Source: Perlucidibaca wandonensis (GTDB lineage Bacteria; Pseudomonadota; Gammaproteobacteria; Pseudomonadales; Moraxellaceae). Taken from it: DNA of 64,000 nucleotides. The stretch lies in NCBI RefSeq assembly GCF_042677145.1, contig NZ_JBHTIT010000001.1, positions 1,426,001 to 1,490,000 of the forward strand. The letters run 5' to 3'. Below are positions 8,899 through 17,376 of the stretch, one piece after another. Numbering within the stretch: the stretch's first letter is position 1; every line of letters starts with the position of its first letter. The position numbers were made by a program, and so were the translations under genes. Under the pieces are notes generated by a model that did no database searches, had not been told where the DNA came from, and saw only the letters and a list, made by a program, of their open reading frames with translations.

Positions 8899-9816
8899 CT
8901 ATGGGCGCTCATCTTCGGCTTTTTTCACTTCGACAATAAAGTCTTCTTTCGATAAGCCCATCGATAAGGCATAGGCCGAGGCAATGTAGATCGACGAATA
9001 CGTACCGGCAAATAGGCCAACCAGCATTGCCACCGAGAACCAATGTAGTGCTGAGCCGCCGGCAATCAACATGGCTAAGACCACAACAACCACTGTTGCT
9101 ACCGTCATGATGGTACGACGCAGAGTCTCGGTCAGTGAAATATCAACAATTTCGACTGGGTCGGATTTGCGTAATTTGCGGAAGTTTTCACGAACGCGGT
9201 CAAACACCACGATAGTATCGTTTAGCGAATAACCAATTAGCGCTAACACGGCGGCCAAGACGGTTAAGTCGAATGGCAGCTGAAATAGCGAAAATACACC
9301 GAGCGTGAAGATCACATCGTGGATTAGCGAGATAACTGCACCAACGGCGAACTTGAAGCGATAACGAATCGCGACGTAAACCATCATCATGCCTAAGGCG
9401 AGCAAAATCGCGATCAATGACTGCGTGTATTGCTCATCACCTACTTGCGAACCGACACTATCGATTTGCTGCACAGTCGCTTGGTTTCCTGGCGTAGACA
9501 CCGCTTCAGCAATACGCTGACCAAATGCAGTAGCCTCACCCGGCTGCGGCGGTAGTCGTACCTGAATGGTGTTCGCACCACCCAAATACTGCACCACCGC
9601 ATCTTTAACGCCAGCCTTCTCTAGTGCATCGGCTACCTCTGCCTGATGCGCAGACTGCTCAAAGCGCAATTCAATCGACGTGCCACCAGTGAAATCCAGC
9701 CCTAGGTTTAAGCCTTGTGTCAGCAGCGACACGAGACCAATTATCACTACCGCGCCTGACACAATGGCCATTAGGCGGCGAAAACGCATGAAACGGATGA
9801 TACGAACTTCGTTCAT
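8899..9816 (-). CDS. secF: Protein translocase subunit SecF
   Basis: Inner-membrane RND-type subunit that, with SecD, uses the proton-motive force to help SecYEG/SecA export proteins. The 305-residue protein has TM1 near residues 12-32, the family motif GLNLGLDFTGGTSIELRF, a periplasmic domain, and five further TM segments including LTVLAAVLALIGYSLNDTIVVFDRVRE. It follows secD by 9 bp. Confidence 0.97.
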   Translation of the reverse strand: MNEVRIIRFMRFRRLMAIVSGAVVIIGLVSLLTQGLNLGLDFTGGTSIELRFEQSAHQAEVADALEKAGVKDAVVQYLGGANTIQVRLPPQPGEATAFGQRIAEAVSTPGNQATVQQIDSVGSQVGDEQYTQSLIAILLALGMMMVYVAIRYRFKFAVGAVISLIHDVIFTLGVFSLFQLPFDLTVLAAVLALIGYSLNDTIVVFDRVRENFRKLRKSDPVEIVDISLTETLRRTIMTVATVVVVVLAMLIAGGSALHWFSVAMLVGLFAGTYSSIYIASAYALSMGLSKEDFIVEVKKAEDERP

Positions 9817-9825
9817 GACGGCCTC

Positions 9826-11682
9826 TTAAATACTGATTTTGTTGATACGGCGACCACCATAGACCACTTGCACGATGGCACGAGTCACGGTGATGGCGGT
9901 AAACATGGAGGTGAGAATGCCGATGGCCAGGGTAATAGCGAAGCCTTTGATCGGGCCCGTGCCGATGGCAAACAAAATTATCGCGACGATGAGCGTGGTC
10001 AAGTTGGCATCGAGAATGGTGCCCCAAGCGCGGTCATAGCCGGCGACAATCGAGGCCATCGGACTCATGCCATTGCGCAACTCCTCTCGGATACGTTCAC
10101 AAATCAGCACGTTAGCGTCTACCGCCATACCGATGGTGAGCACGATGCCGGCAATACCGGGTAGCGATAGCGCAGCGCCCAAAGCACCCATCACTGCCAT
10201 CAATATGGCCAAGTTCAGCATCACCGCAATATTGGCGATAAGACCAAAACCTTTGTAGACCGCGAGCATGACTAAGGCGACCAAAAGCAAACCGATTTGT
10301 GTCGATAGCAAGCCTTTGTCGATGTTTTCCTGGCCTAAGCTTGGGCCAACGGTACGCTCTTCAACGAAATACATTGGCGCCGCTAACGCACCCGCGCGCA
10401 GCAGCAAGGCGAGCTCTTGCGATTCTGCAGGTGAGTCTAGGCCAGTAATACGGAACTGCGAGCCGAGCATGGACTGCACGGTAGCAACGTTGATCACGCG
10501 GCGCTCAATATAGGGGTCGCGAATCTCTACCGCTTTGCCATTGGCATCGGTTTCAAAACGAATGCGCTGTTTGTTTTCGACAAATAGCACAGCCATTTGA
10601 CGACCAACACTATTGCGCGTGGCATCAGCCATTAGGCGACCACCACGGCTGTCGAGGTTGATGTTGACCTGTGGGCGAGAGTACTCATCGAAGCTTGATT
10701 GCGCATTGGTGACGCGCTCACCGGTCACGATTTTGCGTTTTTCTAGCAATACCGTACCGCCTTGCGAACGCTCAAGACGCTCGGTGCCTGGCGGCGCACT
10801 AAAGCCAGAGTCGGCTTCTTGACTAGTGAAACGGAACTCAAGGCTCGCGGTGCGGCCCAAAATACGCTTCGCTTCTGCAGTGTCCTGTAGACCGGGCAAC
10901 TCAACGACAATGCGGTTTGCGCCTTGACGCTGAATAATTGGCTCAGATACACCGATTTCATTAATACGATTGCGCAAAGTGGTTAAGTTTTGACCCACGG
11001 CGTAGTCGACAATTTCACGGCGTTTGGCTGGCGTGTAATCCAAGCGAATGCTTGGGCCTTCGGAGTGACTAATCAGCTCTGGTGCAAAGTCACTAAACTG
11101 CGCGCGTAAAATATCGAGGCCGGCTTGGCGCGACGCATCATCGGCAAAGCGAACTTCTAAGGAGCCGCCAGTTAACTCGCTAACGCCACGATAGGCCACT
11201 TTGGCATCACGAAATTGCTTTCGAATATCGCTGGCATAGCCTTCTTGGCGCTGCTCTAGAGCTTTGTCGACATCGACTTCTAGCTTGAAATGAACACCGC
11301 CGCGTAAATCTAAGCCTAGCTTGACTGGCTTGGCACCAATGGCCGACAGCCAATCTGGTGTCGTTGGCGCTAGGTTTAAGGCAACGACATAGTTGTCACC
11401 TAAGGCTCGGCGTAAAACAGCTTGAGCTTGCACCTGCTCTTCTGGCGTATTGAGACGCAGAAGGACGCCCTTGGCCTGCACTTCATCGCCGTGATGGGCC
11501 ATTTTGGCCTCATCGAGCGCAAACGCGGCTCGCTTGAGCAGCTCAGCATCGATAGGCGTAGCAGCCTGAGCACCGGAAACCTGCAGGGCTGGTTCATCGG
11601 GGTAAAGATTGGGTAATGAATAGAGCACCGAAATGACTAAAACAAAAGCAATCAGGACATATTTCCAAGCGGGGAAACGCAT
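9826..11682 (-). CDS. secD: Protein translocase subunit SecD
   Basis: Partner of SecF in protein export. The 618-residue protein has an N-terminal TM segment (YVLIAFVLVISVLYSLPNLY), the conserved LGLDLRGGVHFKLEVD after a gammaproteobacterial N-terminal insert, the large P1 periplasmic domain (NRIVVELPGLQDTAEAKRIL), and five C-terminal TM segments with GMAVDANVLICERIREEL. Length matches E. coli SecD (615). Third gene of the yajC-secD-secF group. Confidence 0.97.
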   Translation of the reverse strand: MRFPAWKYVLIAFVLVISVLYSLPNLYPDEPALQVSGAQAATPIDAELLKRAAFALDEAKMAHHGDEVQAKGVLLRLNTPEEQVQAQAVLRRALGDNYVVALNLAPTTPDWLSAIGAKPVKLGLDLRGGVHFKLEVDVDKALEQRQEGYASDIRKQFRDAKVAYRGVSELTGGSLEVRFADDASRQAGLDILRAQFSDFAPELISHSEGPSIRLDYTPAKRREIVDYAVGQNLTTLRNRINEIGVSEPIIQRQGANRIVVELPGLQDTAEAKRILGRTASLEFRFTSQEADSGFSAPPGTERLERSQGGTVLLEKRKIVTGERVTNAQSSFDEYSRPQVNINLDSRGGRLMADATRNSVGRQMAVLFVENKQRIRFETDANGKAVEIRDPYIERRVINVATVQSMLGSQFRITGLDSPAESQELALLLRAGALAAPMYFVEERTVGPSLGQENIDKGLLSTQIGLLLVALVMLAVYKGFGLIANIAVMLNLAILMAVMGALGAALSLPGIAGIVLTIGMAVDANVLICERIREELRNGMSPMASIVAGYDRAWGTILDANLTTLIVAIILFAIGTGPIKGFAITLAIGILTSMFTAITVTRAIVQVVYGGRRINKISI

Positions 11683-11704
11683 GCGGACACCTGTACAAAT
11701 AAAT

Positions 11705-11725
11705 ACCCCCGAGCGAGTCGGGGGT
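11705..11725. other. GC-rich hairpin between yajC and secD
   Basis: An 8-bp perfect stem (ACCCCCGA / TCGGGGGT) with a 5-nt loop sits in the 51-bp gap between yajC and secD. There is no T run after it on the minus strand, so it is more likely an mRNA-stabilising or processing hairpin than a full terminator. Confidence 0.5.
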
Positions 11726-11733
11726 GGTGAGGA

Positions 11734-12069
11734 TTAAAGGCTTTTCAAAGTGCCTTTGGGCAGATTAGCAATGACTGCTGCTTTTTGAATTTTTACAGTC
11801 ATGTTGTCGTTGATTTCTACGACAGCAAAATCACCTTCCAGTTTGTTAATGCGGCCAAGCAAACCACCGGCAAAAACCACTTCATCACCTTTGCTCAGGC
11901 TTTCGATCAAATTTTTCGCTTCTTTTTGGCGTTTTGCTTGCGGGCGCCATAAGAGAAAATAAAAGATCACCAAAAAGCCTAACAGCATGACGATTTGACC
12001 AGTTGCTGATGGTGCTCCAGCAGCGGCAGCACCGCCTTCAGCAAGCGCGTCAGAAATAAAGAAACTCAT
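11734..12069 (-). CDS. yajC: Sec translocon accessory protein YajC
   Basis: Small single-pass inner-membrane protein that co-purifies with SecDF. The 111-residue protein has one TM helix (GQIVMLLGFLVIFYFLLWRP, about residues 25-44) followed by the basic, family-typical RPQAKRQKEAKNLIESLSKG and a small soluble domain. It lies 5 bp downstream of tgt. Confidence 0.95.
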   Translation of the reverse strand: MSFFISDALAEGGAAAAGAPSATGQIVMLLGFLVIFYFLLWRPQAKRQKEAKNLIESLSKGDEVVFAGGLLGRINKLEGDFAVVEINDNMTVKIQKAAVIANLPKGTLKSL

Positions 12070-12074
12070 TGATA

Positions 12075-13205
12075 TTACTCCGAAATATCCACATTAAGCG
12101 GGGGTGTTGGTAGGTCTCGACGGGCGTAGAAGTCATCGACAAAGTGCTGCAATCTACCTTGTTCAATGGCCTCGCGCAAACCCGCCATGAGGCGTTGGTA
12201 GTAGCGTAAATTATGGATGGTACCGAGTTGTGCGCCAAGCATTTCGCCGCACTTATCGAGGTGATGTAAATAGGCGCGCGAAAATCCCGTGCAAGCTTCG
12301 CAATCGCAATGCGGGTCGAGCGGGCCGGTATCGGTTTTGTATTGGCTATTACGAATGCGCACGAGGCCATCGGTGACGAAAAAGTGGCCATTGCGGGCAT
12401 TACGAGTGGGCATTACGCAGTCGAACATATCGATGCCGCGACGCACGCCTTCGACTAAATCTTCAGGCTTACCAACACCCATGACGTAGCGTGGCTTATT
12501 GGCTGGCAAATGTTCGGGCAAAAAGTCCAAGATGCGGATCATGTCCTCTTTGGGCTCACCCACCGATAAGCCGCCAATGGCATAACCGTCGAAATCGATC
12601 AGCTCAAGACCGGCCAGCGACTTTAGGCGCAAGTCTTCATACATGCCGCCTTGGACAATGCCAAAGAGCGCATTGGGGTTGTCGCCATGTGCGTCTTTCG
12701 AGCGTTTGGCCCAGCGTAATGACAACTCCAGCGACTTATCGGCTTCTTCATGCGTGGCGGGATACGGCGTGCACTCATCGAAAATCATCACCACGTCGGA
12801 GCCGAGGTCGCGCTGAATCCGCATGCTTTCTTCGGGGCTCAAGAACACCTTGCTGCCATCGACCGGCGATTGAAAACGTACGCCCTCTTCGGTGATTTTT
12901 CTGAGTTTGCCCAAGCTAAAGACTTGGAAGCCGCCAGAATCGGTGAGGATGGGACCTTGCCATTGCGTGAAATTGTGTAGATCACCGTGCTGCTTGATGA
13001 CCTCAGTGCCAGGGCGCAGCCAGAGGTGAAAGGTATTACCGAGGATAATCTCTGCGCCGATGGCATGGATATCGCGCGGCAGCATGCCTTTGACCGTGCC
13101 ATAGGTGCCGACTGGCATAAATGCTGGAGTTTCGACTGTGCCGCGATCGAAAGTGAGCGTGCCGCGACGGGCTTTGCCATCGGTGGCGTGTAGGGTGAAC
13201 TTCAT
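12075..13205 (-). CDS. tgt: Queuine tRNA-ribosyltransferase Tgt
   Basis: Exchanges guanine for preQ1 at position 34 of GUN-anticodon tRNAs. The 376-residue TIM-barrel protein has GNTFHLWLRPG, the substrate-binding loop LTDSGGFQVFSLG, the catalytic aspartate region MFDCVMPTRNARNG, and the zinc site CDCEACTGFSRAYLHH. It overlaps the end of queA by 4 nt, so the two enzymes of queuosine synthesis are translationally coupled. Confidence 0.97.
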   Translation of the reverse strand: MKFTLHATDGKARRGTLTFDRGTVETPAFMPVGTYGTVKGMLPRDIHAIGAEIILGNTFHLWLRPGTEVIKQHGDLHNFTQWQGPILTDSGGFQVFSLGKLRKITEEGVRFQSPVDGSKVFLSPEESMRIQRDLGSDVVMIFDECTPYPATHEEADKSLELSLRWAKRSKDAHGDNPNALFGIVQGGMYEDLRLKSLAGLELIDFDGYAIGGLSVGEPKEDMIRILDFLPEHLPANKPRYVMGVGKPEDLVEGVRRGIDMFDCVMPTRNARNGHFFVTDGLVRIRNSQYKTDTGPLDPHCDCEACTGFSRAYLHHLDKCGEMLGAQLGTIHNLRYYQRLMAGLREAIEQGRLQHFVDDFYARRDLPTPPLNVDISE

Positions 13206-14383
13206 GAGTTTTCTCGTGTGATAGGCAGCTCGGCTTTTTGCTCATGCCAATCAGGGCCGGTGACCCACATGGCATCGCCATAGCTGAAAAATCGATAATT
13301 CTGCGCGATGGCCTCTGCGTAGGCCGAAAGCACGGCTTCACGGCCTGCCATCGCCGAGACCAACATTAATAGTGTGGATTCGGGCAGATGGAAGTTGGTC
13401 ACCATGGCATCGATTACTTGCCAATCGTAACCCGGCGTAATGAATAGTCGTGTGTCGCCAGCGAAAGACTTGAGCTGCTGGGCGATTGTGGTTTTGTCAG
13501 TCGTGAGCTGTGCGCTTGCCGACTGCGACTGGGTGGCGCTTTGCTGGCTCTGCCCTACTCGCCATTGCTCAGGATCAATGCCGCGACTGGCCCAAGCCAT
13601 CGACTCCAAAGCACGCACGCTAGTAGTGCCAACCGCGATGACGCGACCGCCACGAGCACGCGCGGCTTGCACGGCAGCGATCACTTCAGCTGAAACCGTT
13701 AACCACTCAGCATGCATGATGTGATCTTCGAGCTGATCGCTGCGTACTGGCTGAAAAGTACCCGCACCTACATGCAGAGTGACAAATGCAGTCTCAATGC
13801 CGCGCGCCTTTAAGCCTGCCAGCACGCCAGCATCGAAATGCAGGCCAGCAGTAGGCGCAGCCACCGAGCCCTCGTCGCGAGCGTAAACCGTCTGATAACG
13901 CTCGTTATCGCTGGCCTCAGCTTCACGTTGAAAGTACGGCGGCAATGGCATCTCGCCAGCACGCGCCATAATGCCTGCCCATGGCTCATCGGCCTCAAGC
14001 ACAAAGAGTGCGTCGGCTCGCGCTGTCATGCGCAAAAGCGTGCCATCGCTCAAAATGAGCTCACTACCAGGCTTCGGCGACTTACTGGCGCGCAAATGTG
14101 CTAACGCTGTGGTCGCGCTAGGCAGGCGCTCGATAAGAATTTCGACTTGGCCACCGCTGATTTTTTGCGCAAACAAACGCGCCGGCATCACACGTGACTG
14201 GTTAAACACCAACAGGTCGCCGGGCGCGATAAGTTCGGGCAATTCGCGAAACTGGCGATGCACCACATTGCCATCGCTGCCGCTTAAACATAGGAGGCGC
14301 GAGGCACTGCGCTCGGCCAATGGATAGCGGGCAATGAGTGCGTCGGGCAGGTCAAAATAGAAGTCGCGGCGATTCATGCCCAC
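13202..14383 (-). CDS. queA: S-adenosylmethionine:tRNA ribosyltransferase-isomerase QueA
   Basis: Converts preQ1 in tRNA to epoxyqueuosine using the ribosyl group of SAM. Family motifs include DFYFDLPDALIARYPLAERS at the start, VAAPTAGLHFD, HVGAGTFQPVRSDQLEDHIM, GGRVIAVGTTSVRALES and TNFHLPESTLLMLVSA. At 393 residues it is longer than E. coli QueA (356). The extra length is a low-complexity Q/S/T-rich stretch at about residues 267-303, between two conserved blocks. First gene of the queA-tgt-yajC-secD-secF group. Confidence 0.95.
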   Translation of the reverse strand: MGMNRRDFYFDLPDALIARYPLAERSASRLLCLSGSDGNVVHRQFRELPELIAPGDLLVFNQSRVMPARLFAQKISGGQVEILIERLPSATTALAHLRASKSPKPGSELILSDGTLLRMTARADALFVLEADEPWAGIMARAGEMPLPPYFQREAEASDNERYQTVYARDEGSVAAPTAGLHFDAGVLAGLKARGIETAFVTLHVGAGTFQPVRSDQLEDHIMHAEWLTVSAEVIAAVQAARARGGRVIAVGTTSVRALESMAWASRGIDPEQWRVGQSQQSATQSQSASAQLTTDKTTIAQQLKSFAGDTRLFITPGYDWQVIDAMVTNFHLPESTLLMLVSAMAGREAVLSAYAEAIAQNYRFFSYGDAMWVTGPDWHEQKAELPITRENS

Positions 14384-14423
14384 TGCATCGTGAAAAAAGG
14401 TGGCGAAGTATAACAGTCTTGTC

Positions 14424-14451
14424 TTGACGCTGCGTGATGCATCGCTATAAT
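14424..14451 (+). promoter_or_regulatory. Sigma70-type promoter of tRNA-Leu
   Basis: TTGACG (14424-14429) and a perfect TATAAT (14446-14451) are separated by 16 bp and lie 27 bp upstream of the mature tRNA 5' end. The GC-rich bases after the -10 element resemble the discriminator of stringently controlled stable-RNA promoters. Confidence 0.85.
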
Positions 14452-14477
14452 CGCGCCTCGCAACGCAGCAAGTTCAA

Positions 14478-14564
14478 GCCGAGGTGGCGGAACTGGTAGA
14501 CGCAGCGGACTCAAAATCCGCCGGTGGAGACATCGTAAGGGTTCGATTCCCTTCCTCGGCACCA
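14478..14564 (+). tRNA. tRNA-Leu(CAA)
   Basis: 87-nt class II tRNA with encoded CCA. The acceptor strands GCCGAGG / CCTCGGC pair. The D arm holds AACTGGTAGACG, the anticodon stem-loop is GCGGA-CTCAAAA-TCCGC (anticodon CAA, reading UUG), there is a long variable arm, and the T loop is GTTCGATTCC. It corresponds to E. coli leuX. Confidence 0.97.
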
Positions 14565-14635
14565 CTTGACCTTGCTCCGCGATGCTTTGATCCTTGTCTG
14601 CTTATGCTTTAAGCGCCCCACGACAGGATCTAAAA

Positions 14636-15298
14636 ATGAGTCGCTCATCTGCACCCTTCCAGCGCAAACGCCGCCAGAAAACCCCAAGCAATACTCAGAC
14701 ACAATCGCCTAGCGCTTTGGAATATCCGCGTGCCGGCGTCAGTGTGCGTTTAATCTGCCTGCTTTATGATGCCCTGCTGCTTATCGCCCTACTCGCCGTA
14801 CTTAATGTCATCTTGGTCGGCATTTTCACCAGCGGCACATCGGCCCATGCGCAAGAAATTGAACTACTCTCGGCAGAAGTCCGCTATGGCCTGCAATTCC
14901 CCGCCAGCGTACTCATCATCTTTGGTTTTTATGGTTACTGCTGGACACGCAGCGGGCAAACCTTAGGCATGCAAACTTGGCGCCTAGAGCTTATTCGCCG
15001 CGATGGTCAGCGTCCGCGCTGGCGCGACGCACTACGCCGCTTTTTATCTGCCTGCGTTTTACCAGTGACCTGCGGCGCAATCGCCTGGGTATTGCAAGAT
15101 GGCAACGGCAAAGCCTTTGGCTTTAGCGTACTGCTCGGCTTCATGGTGAATTATGTTTGGGGTTGGCTACCACTGACTGGTTTAAGCCACGGCCGCTGCC
15201 TGCACGATGTCATGAGTGATACCGAAGTCGTGCGCGTGCCAGTGCGCCCAAAAACCCGCAAGCCCTACCGCTTTCTCGGGCTTTTTGGCGACAAATAA
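14636..15298 (+). CDS. RDD-family inner-membrane protein
   Basis: 220-residue membrane protein of the RDD family (named for conserved R and two D residues). After a basic cytoplasmic N terminus it has hydrophobic segments around residues 39-65, 80-100, 145-165 and 165-185. The RDD signature is visible in VSVRLICLLYDALLL and in GQTLGMQTWRLELIRRDGQR. Function is unknown; some RDD proteins act in ion exchange. I chose the ATG at 14636, with AGGA upstream, over a TTG at 14594. Confidence 0.8.
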   Translation: MSRSSAPFQRKRRQKTPSNTQTQSPSALEYPRAGVSVRLICLLYDALLLIALLAVLNVILVGIFTSGTSAHAQEIELLSAEVRYGLQFPASVLIIFGFYGYCWTRSGQTLGMQTWRLELIRRDGQRPRWRDALRRFLSACVLPVTCGAIAWVLQDGNGKAFGFSVLLGFMVNYVWGWLPLTGLSHGRCLHDVMSDTEVVRVPVRPKTRKPYRFLGLFGDK

Positions 15299-15312
15299 CC
15301 CCTAGCTATGGT

Positions 15313-15657
15313 TTAGAGCGACGCCACATAAAAGCAGGTGGCTAGCGTTAAGCCGAGTAAGATCCAAACCAAGCCTAGCTCGCGAAGACGCGACCACAGT
15401 TTCGTCGACACAAAACTGAGCAAGCGCTGCCCACTTGATGGCCTGCGCTCATCATCAGAATCGCTTGCCGTGGGAGCATCTGCGGCACTGCTAGTTTGCG
15501 CGAGCTGCTCGGGCACATCATCCCAATTGGCTTCCACCGCATCGAGTAATTGCTGACGCTCGCGCCAAGCCTCCTCAGCGGCAAGCTCGCCAGATAGCTG
15601 CAAGCGCACCAGCTCTTGCAGTGCAAAATTCACGTCGTCTAGGTCAATCGTCGCCAT
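15313..15657 (-). CDS. Small tail-anchored membrane protein
   Basis: Unrecognised 114-residue protein. The N-terminal half is helical and charged (DDVNFALQELVRLQLSGEL, AWRERQQLLDAVEANWDD) and is followed by a polar S/A/D-rich linker. One C-terminal TM helix (LGLVWILLGLTLATCFYVA) anchors it. It overlaps the PP2C phosphatase gene by 14 nt, so it is translated from the same message and could be a partner or regulator of the phosphatase (inference). Confidence 0.65.
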   Translation of the reverse strand: MATIDLDDVNFALQELVRLQLSGELAAEEAWRERQQLLDAVEANWDDVPEQLAQTSSAADAPTASDSDDERRPSSGQRLLSFVSTKLWSRLRELGLVWILLGLTLATCFYVASL

Positions 15658-16312
15658 TGCTGACCTCTAGTAATACCATGCTGGCATTATCATGACCGCC
15701 AGCAACCAATGCCTCAGCGACTAACTCGCGCACGGCTGTAACGGGGTCTCGGGCTAGCCAATGCTGTAAGCGATTTTCCGGCACTTGCGCATGCAAGCCA
15801 TCGCTGCAGAGCAAGTAACGATCACCGGCTTGAGCGCGTAACACCACGGCATCTGGCAAGGGTTCATCGGTACCAATGAGGCGTGTGAGATTGCCGCTCT
15901 CGTCTATATGGTCTTGGCTGAGCAAGGAAAACTGACCATCGCGCAGACGATATAAGCGCACATCGCCAACCCAAATAAATAGGCTCCACGTTGCTGTTGC
16001 GCGCAACACGCCAACTGTGGCGCCGACCAATCGCGTCGGTTCCTGCGCTTGCGAAAAAGCGTGAATTTGCTCATGCACAGCAAGCAATACATCGTCGAGC
16101 TGATCGCAGGCATCTGCAAGCTGAGGCGACAGGCTCAAGTGCGCAAGCGCATGAGCTAGCGCTGCACTGGCCACAGTGCCGGTATCTTGACCGCCAAGAC
16201 CATCAATCACTGCCCATAACTGAACATCATCGCGCAGCACAATGGCATCTTCGTTTTGCGCGCGGCGGGTACCGATATCAGTCACCGCCCATTGCTGCCA
16301 ACGTAAACTCAT
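15644..16312 (-). CDS. PP2C-family serine/threonine protein phosphatase
   Basis: 222-residue metal-dependent phosphatase with the PP2C motifs in order: TRRAQNEDAIVL (metal-binding acidic residues), WAVIDGLGGQDTG, LLCSDGLHAQV and GGHDNASMVLLEV. I take the start at 16312, where the ATG shares one base with the lptG stop codon (TGATG); a longer reading would run back into lptG. Substrates are unknown. Such phosphatases often oppose Hanks-type kinases, but no kinase gene is in the window. Confidence 0.85.
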   Translation of the reverse strand: MSLRWQQWAVTDIGTRRAQNEDAIVLRDDVQLWAVIDGLGGQDTGTVASAALAHALAHLSLSPQLADACDQLDDVLLAVHEQIHAFSQAQEPTRLVGATVGVLRATATWSLFIWVGDVRLYRLRDGQFSLLSQDHIDESGNLTRLIGTDEPLPDAVVLRAQAGDRYLLCSDGLHAQVPENRLQHWLARDPVTAVRELVAEALVAGGHDNASMVLLEVSNGDD

Positions 16313-17376
16313 CAGCGCGCTCGATACAGCGCAAAGCCGCCAAGGGCCATGGTCAATACAATGGGAATAATCACCGACAATAATGGTGGTGTGTGATAGA
16401 TCAGGCTGGCAAAGCCGGCGGCCTCTTGCACATAGCGAAAGCTTAAGCCGATCAAGACACCAGTGATAATTCGAAAGCCCAAGGTCACCGAGCGTAGCGG
16501 GCCAAAAATAAATGAGCAGGCTATTAGCATCATGGAAAGTACCGCCAATGGGCTGAGTATTTTTTTCCAAAACTGCAGATCATAAGTGCCTGAATCTAGC
16601 GCTTGGCGTTTGAGGTATTGCGAGAATGAGTGCAAGTCGACCAAGCCTAATTGCTGCGGTGGCGCGGCGGCGACACGTAAAAACTCTGGGGTTAAATCAA
16701 TCTGCCAATTTAAATTAGCTAGCGTACTTACCTGCGCACTAGCATCGGGCAAATACTCGGTGGTTTTCACATCGTGCAGCTGCCAATGGCTGCCATGATA
16801 ATCGCCGCGTGCGGCGAAAACAGCTTGCTGCAACTGACCATCGGCGTTGTAAGCGTAACGGCTAACACCAAGCAGCTCGCCTTCGGGGGTGACAACACGA
16901 ATATTGATCAGCTCATTGCCTTCACGCTGCCAATAACCGGTGATGCGACCGGGCTGATAATCCTGGCCTAAAGCTCTTGCTTTCAAGGCGTCGCCGCGCT
17001 GCTCGGTAATCGGCACCACGTATTCGCCCAAGGCCATGCCTAGCAAAATTACGACCAATGCGCCGCGAACAACCCACCACACGATGCGCGCCAAGCTCAC
17101 ACCGGCAGCGCGCATAATGGTCAGCTCGGAGTTCGAGGCCAATGTGCCGAGGCCGACCAAAGCGCCAATCAATGCCGACATCGGCAAAATTTCATAGCTG
17201 TGGCTGGGCAAAATATACAGCGTGTATTGGAAGGCCTGCCAAGCGCCAAATCCGCCGCGAACATTGTCGAGCTCGCCGATAAACGAGAACACGAGATCTA
17301 ACCCGAGCAACATCGCCTGCACCATGAGCATGGCCAGCAACACGGTAACGCTTACATGACGTGATAAACGCTTCAT
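16312..17376 (-). CDS. lptG: LPS export ABC transporter permease LptG
   Basis: Inner-membrane half of the LptB2FG exporter that extracts lipopolysaccharide and passes it to LptC/A. The 354-residue YjgP/YjgQ-family protein has three N-terminal TM segments, including LPSHSYEILPMSALIGALVG, a periplasmic beta-jellyroll domain (about residues 130-270), and three C-terminal TM segments with LRSVTLGFRIITGVLIGLSF. It overlaps the lptF stop by 4 nt. Confidence 0.93.
   Translation of the reverse strand: MKRLSRHVSVTVLLAMLMVQAMLLGLDLVFSFIGELDNVRGGFGAWQAFQYTLYILPSHSYEILPMSALIGALVGLGTLASNSELTIMRAAGVSLARIVWWVVRGALVVILLGMALGEYVVPITEQRGDALKARALGQDYQPGRITGYWQREGNELINIRVVTPEGELLGVSRYAYNADGQLQQAVFAARGDYHGSHWQLHDVKTTEYLPDASAQVSTLANLNWQIDLTPEFLRVAAAPPQQLGLVDLHSFSQYLKRQALDSGTYDLQFWKKILSPLAVLSMMLIACSFIFGPLRSVTLGFRIITGVLIGLSFRYVQEAAGFASLIYHTPPLLSVIIPIVLTMALGGFALYRAR

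Noticed and set aside
14594..14635. Upstream TTG start for the RDD protein
   Set aside because: The ATG at 14636 has a better ribosome-binding site, and the extra 14 residues are not needed for the family fold.
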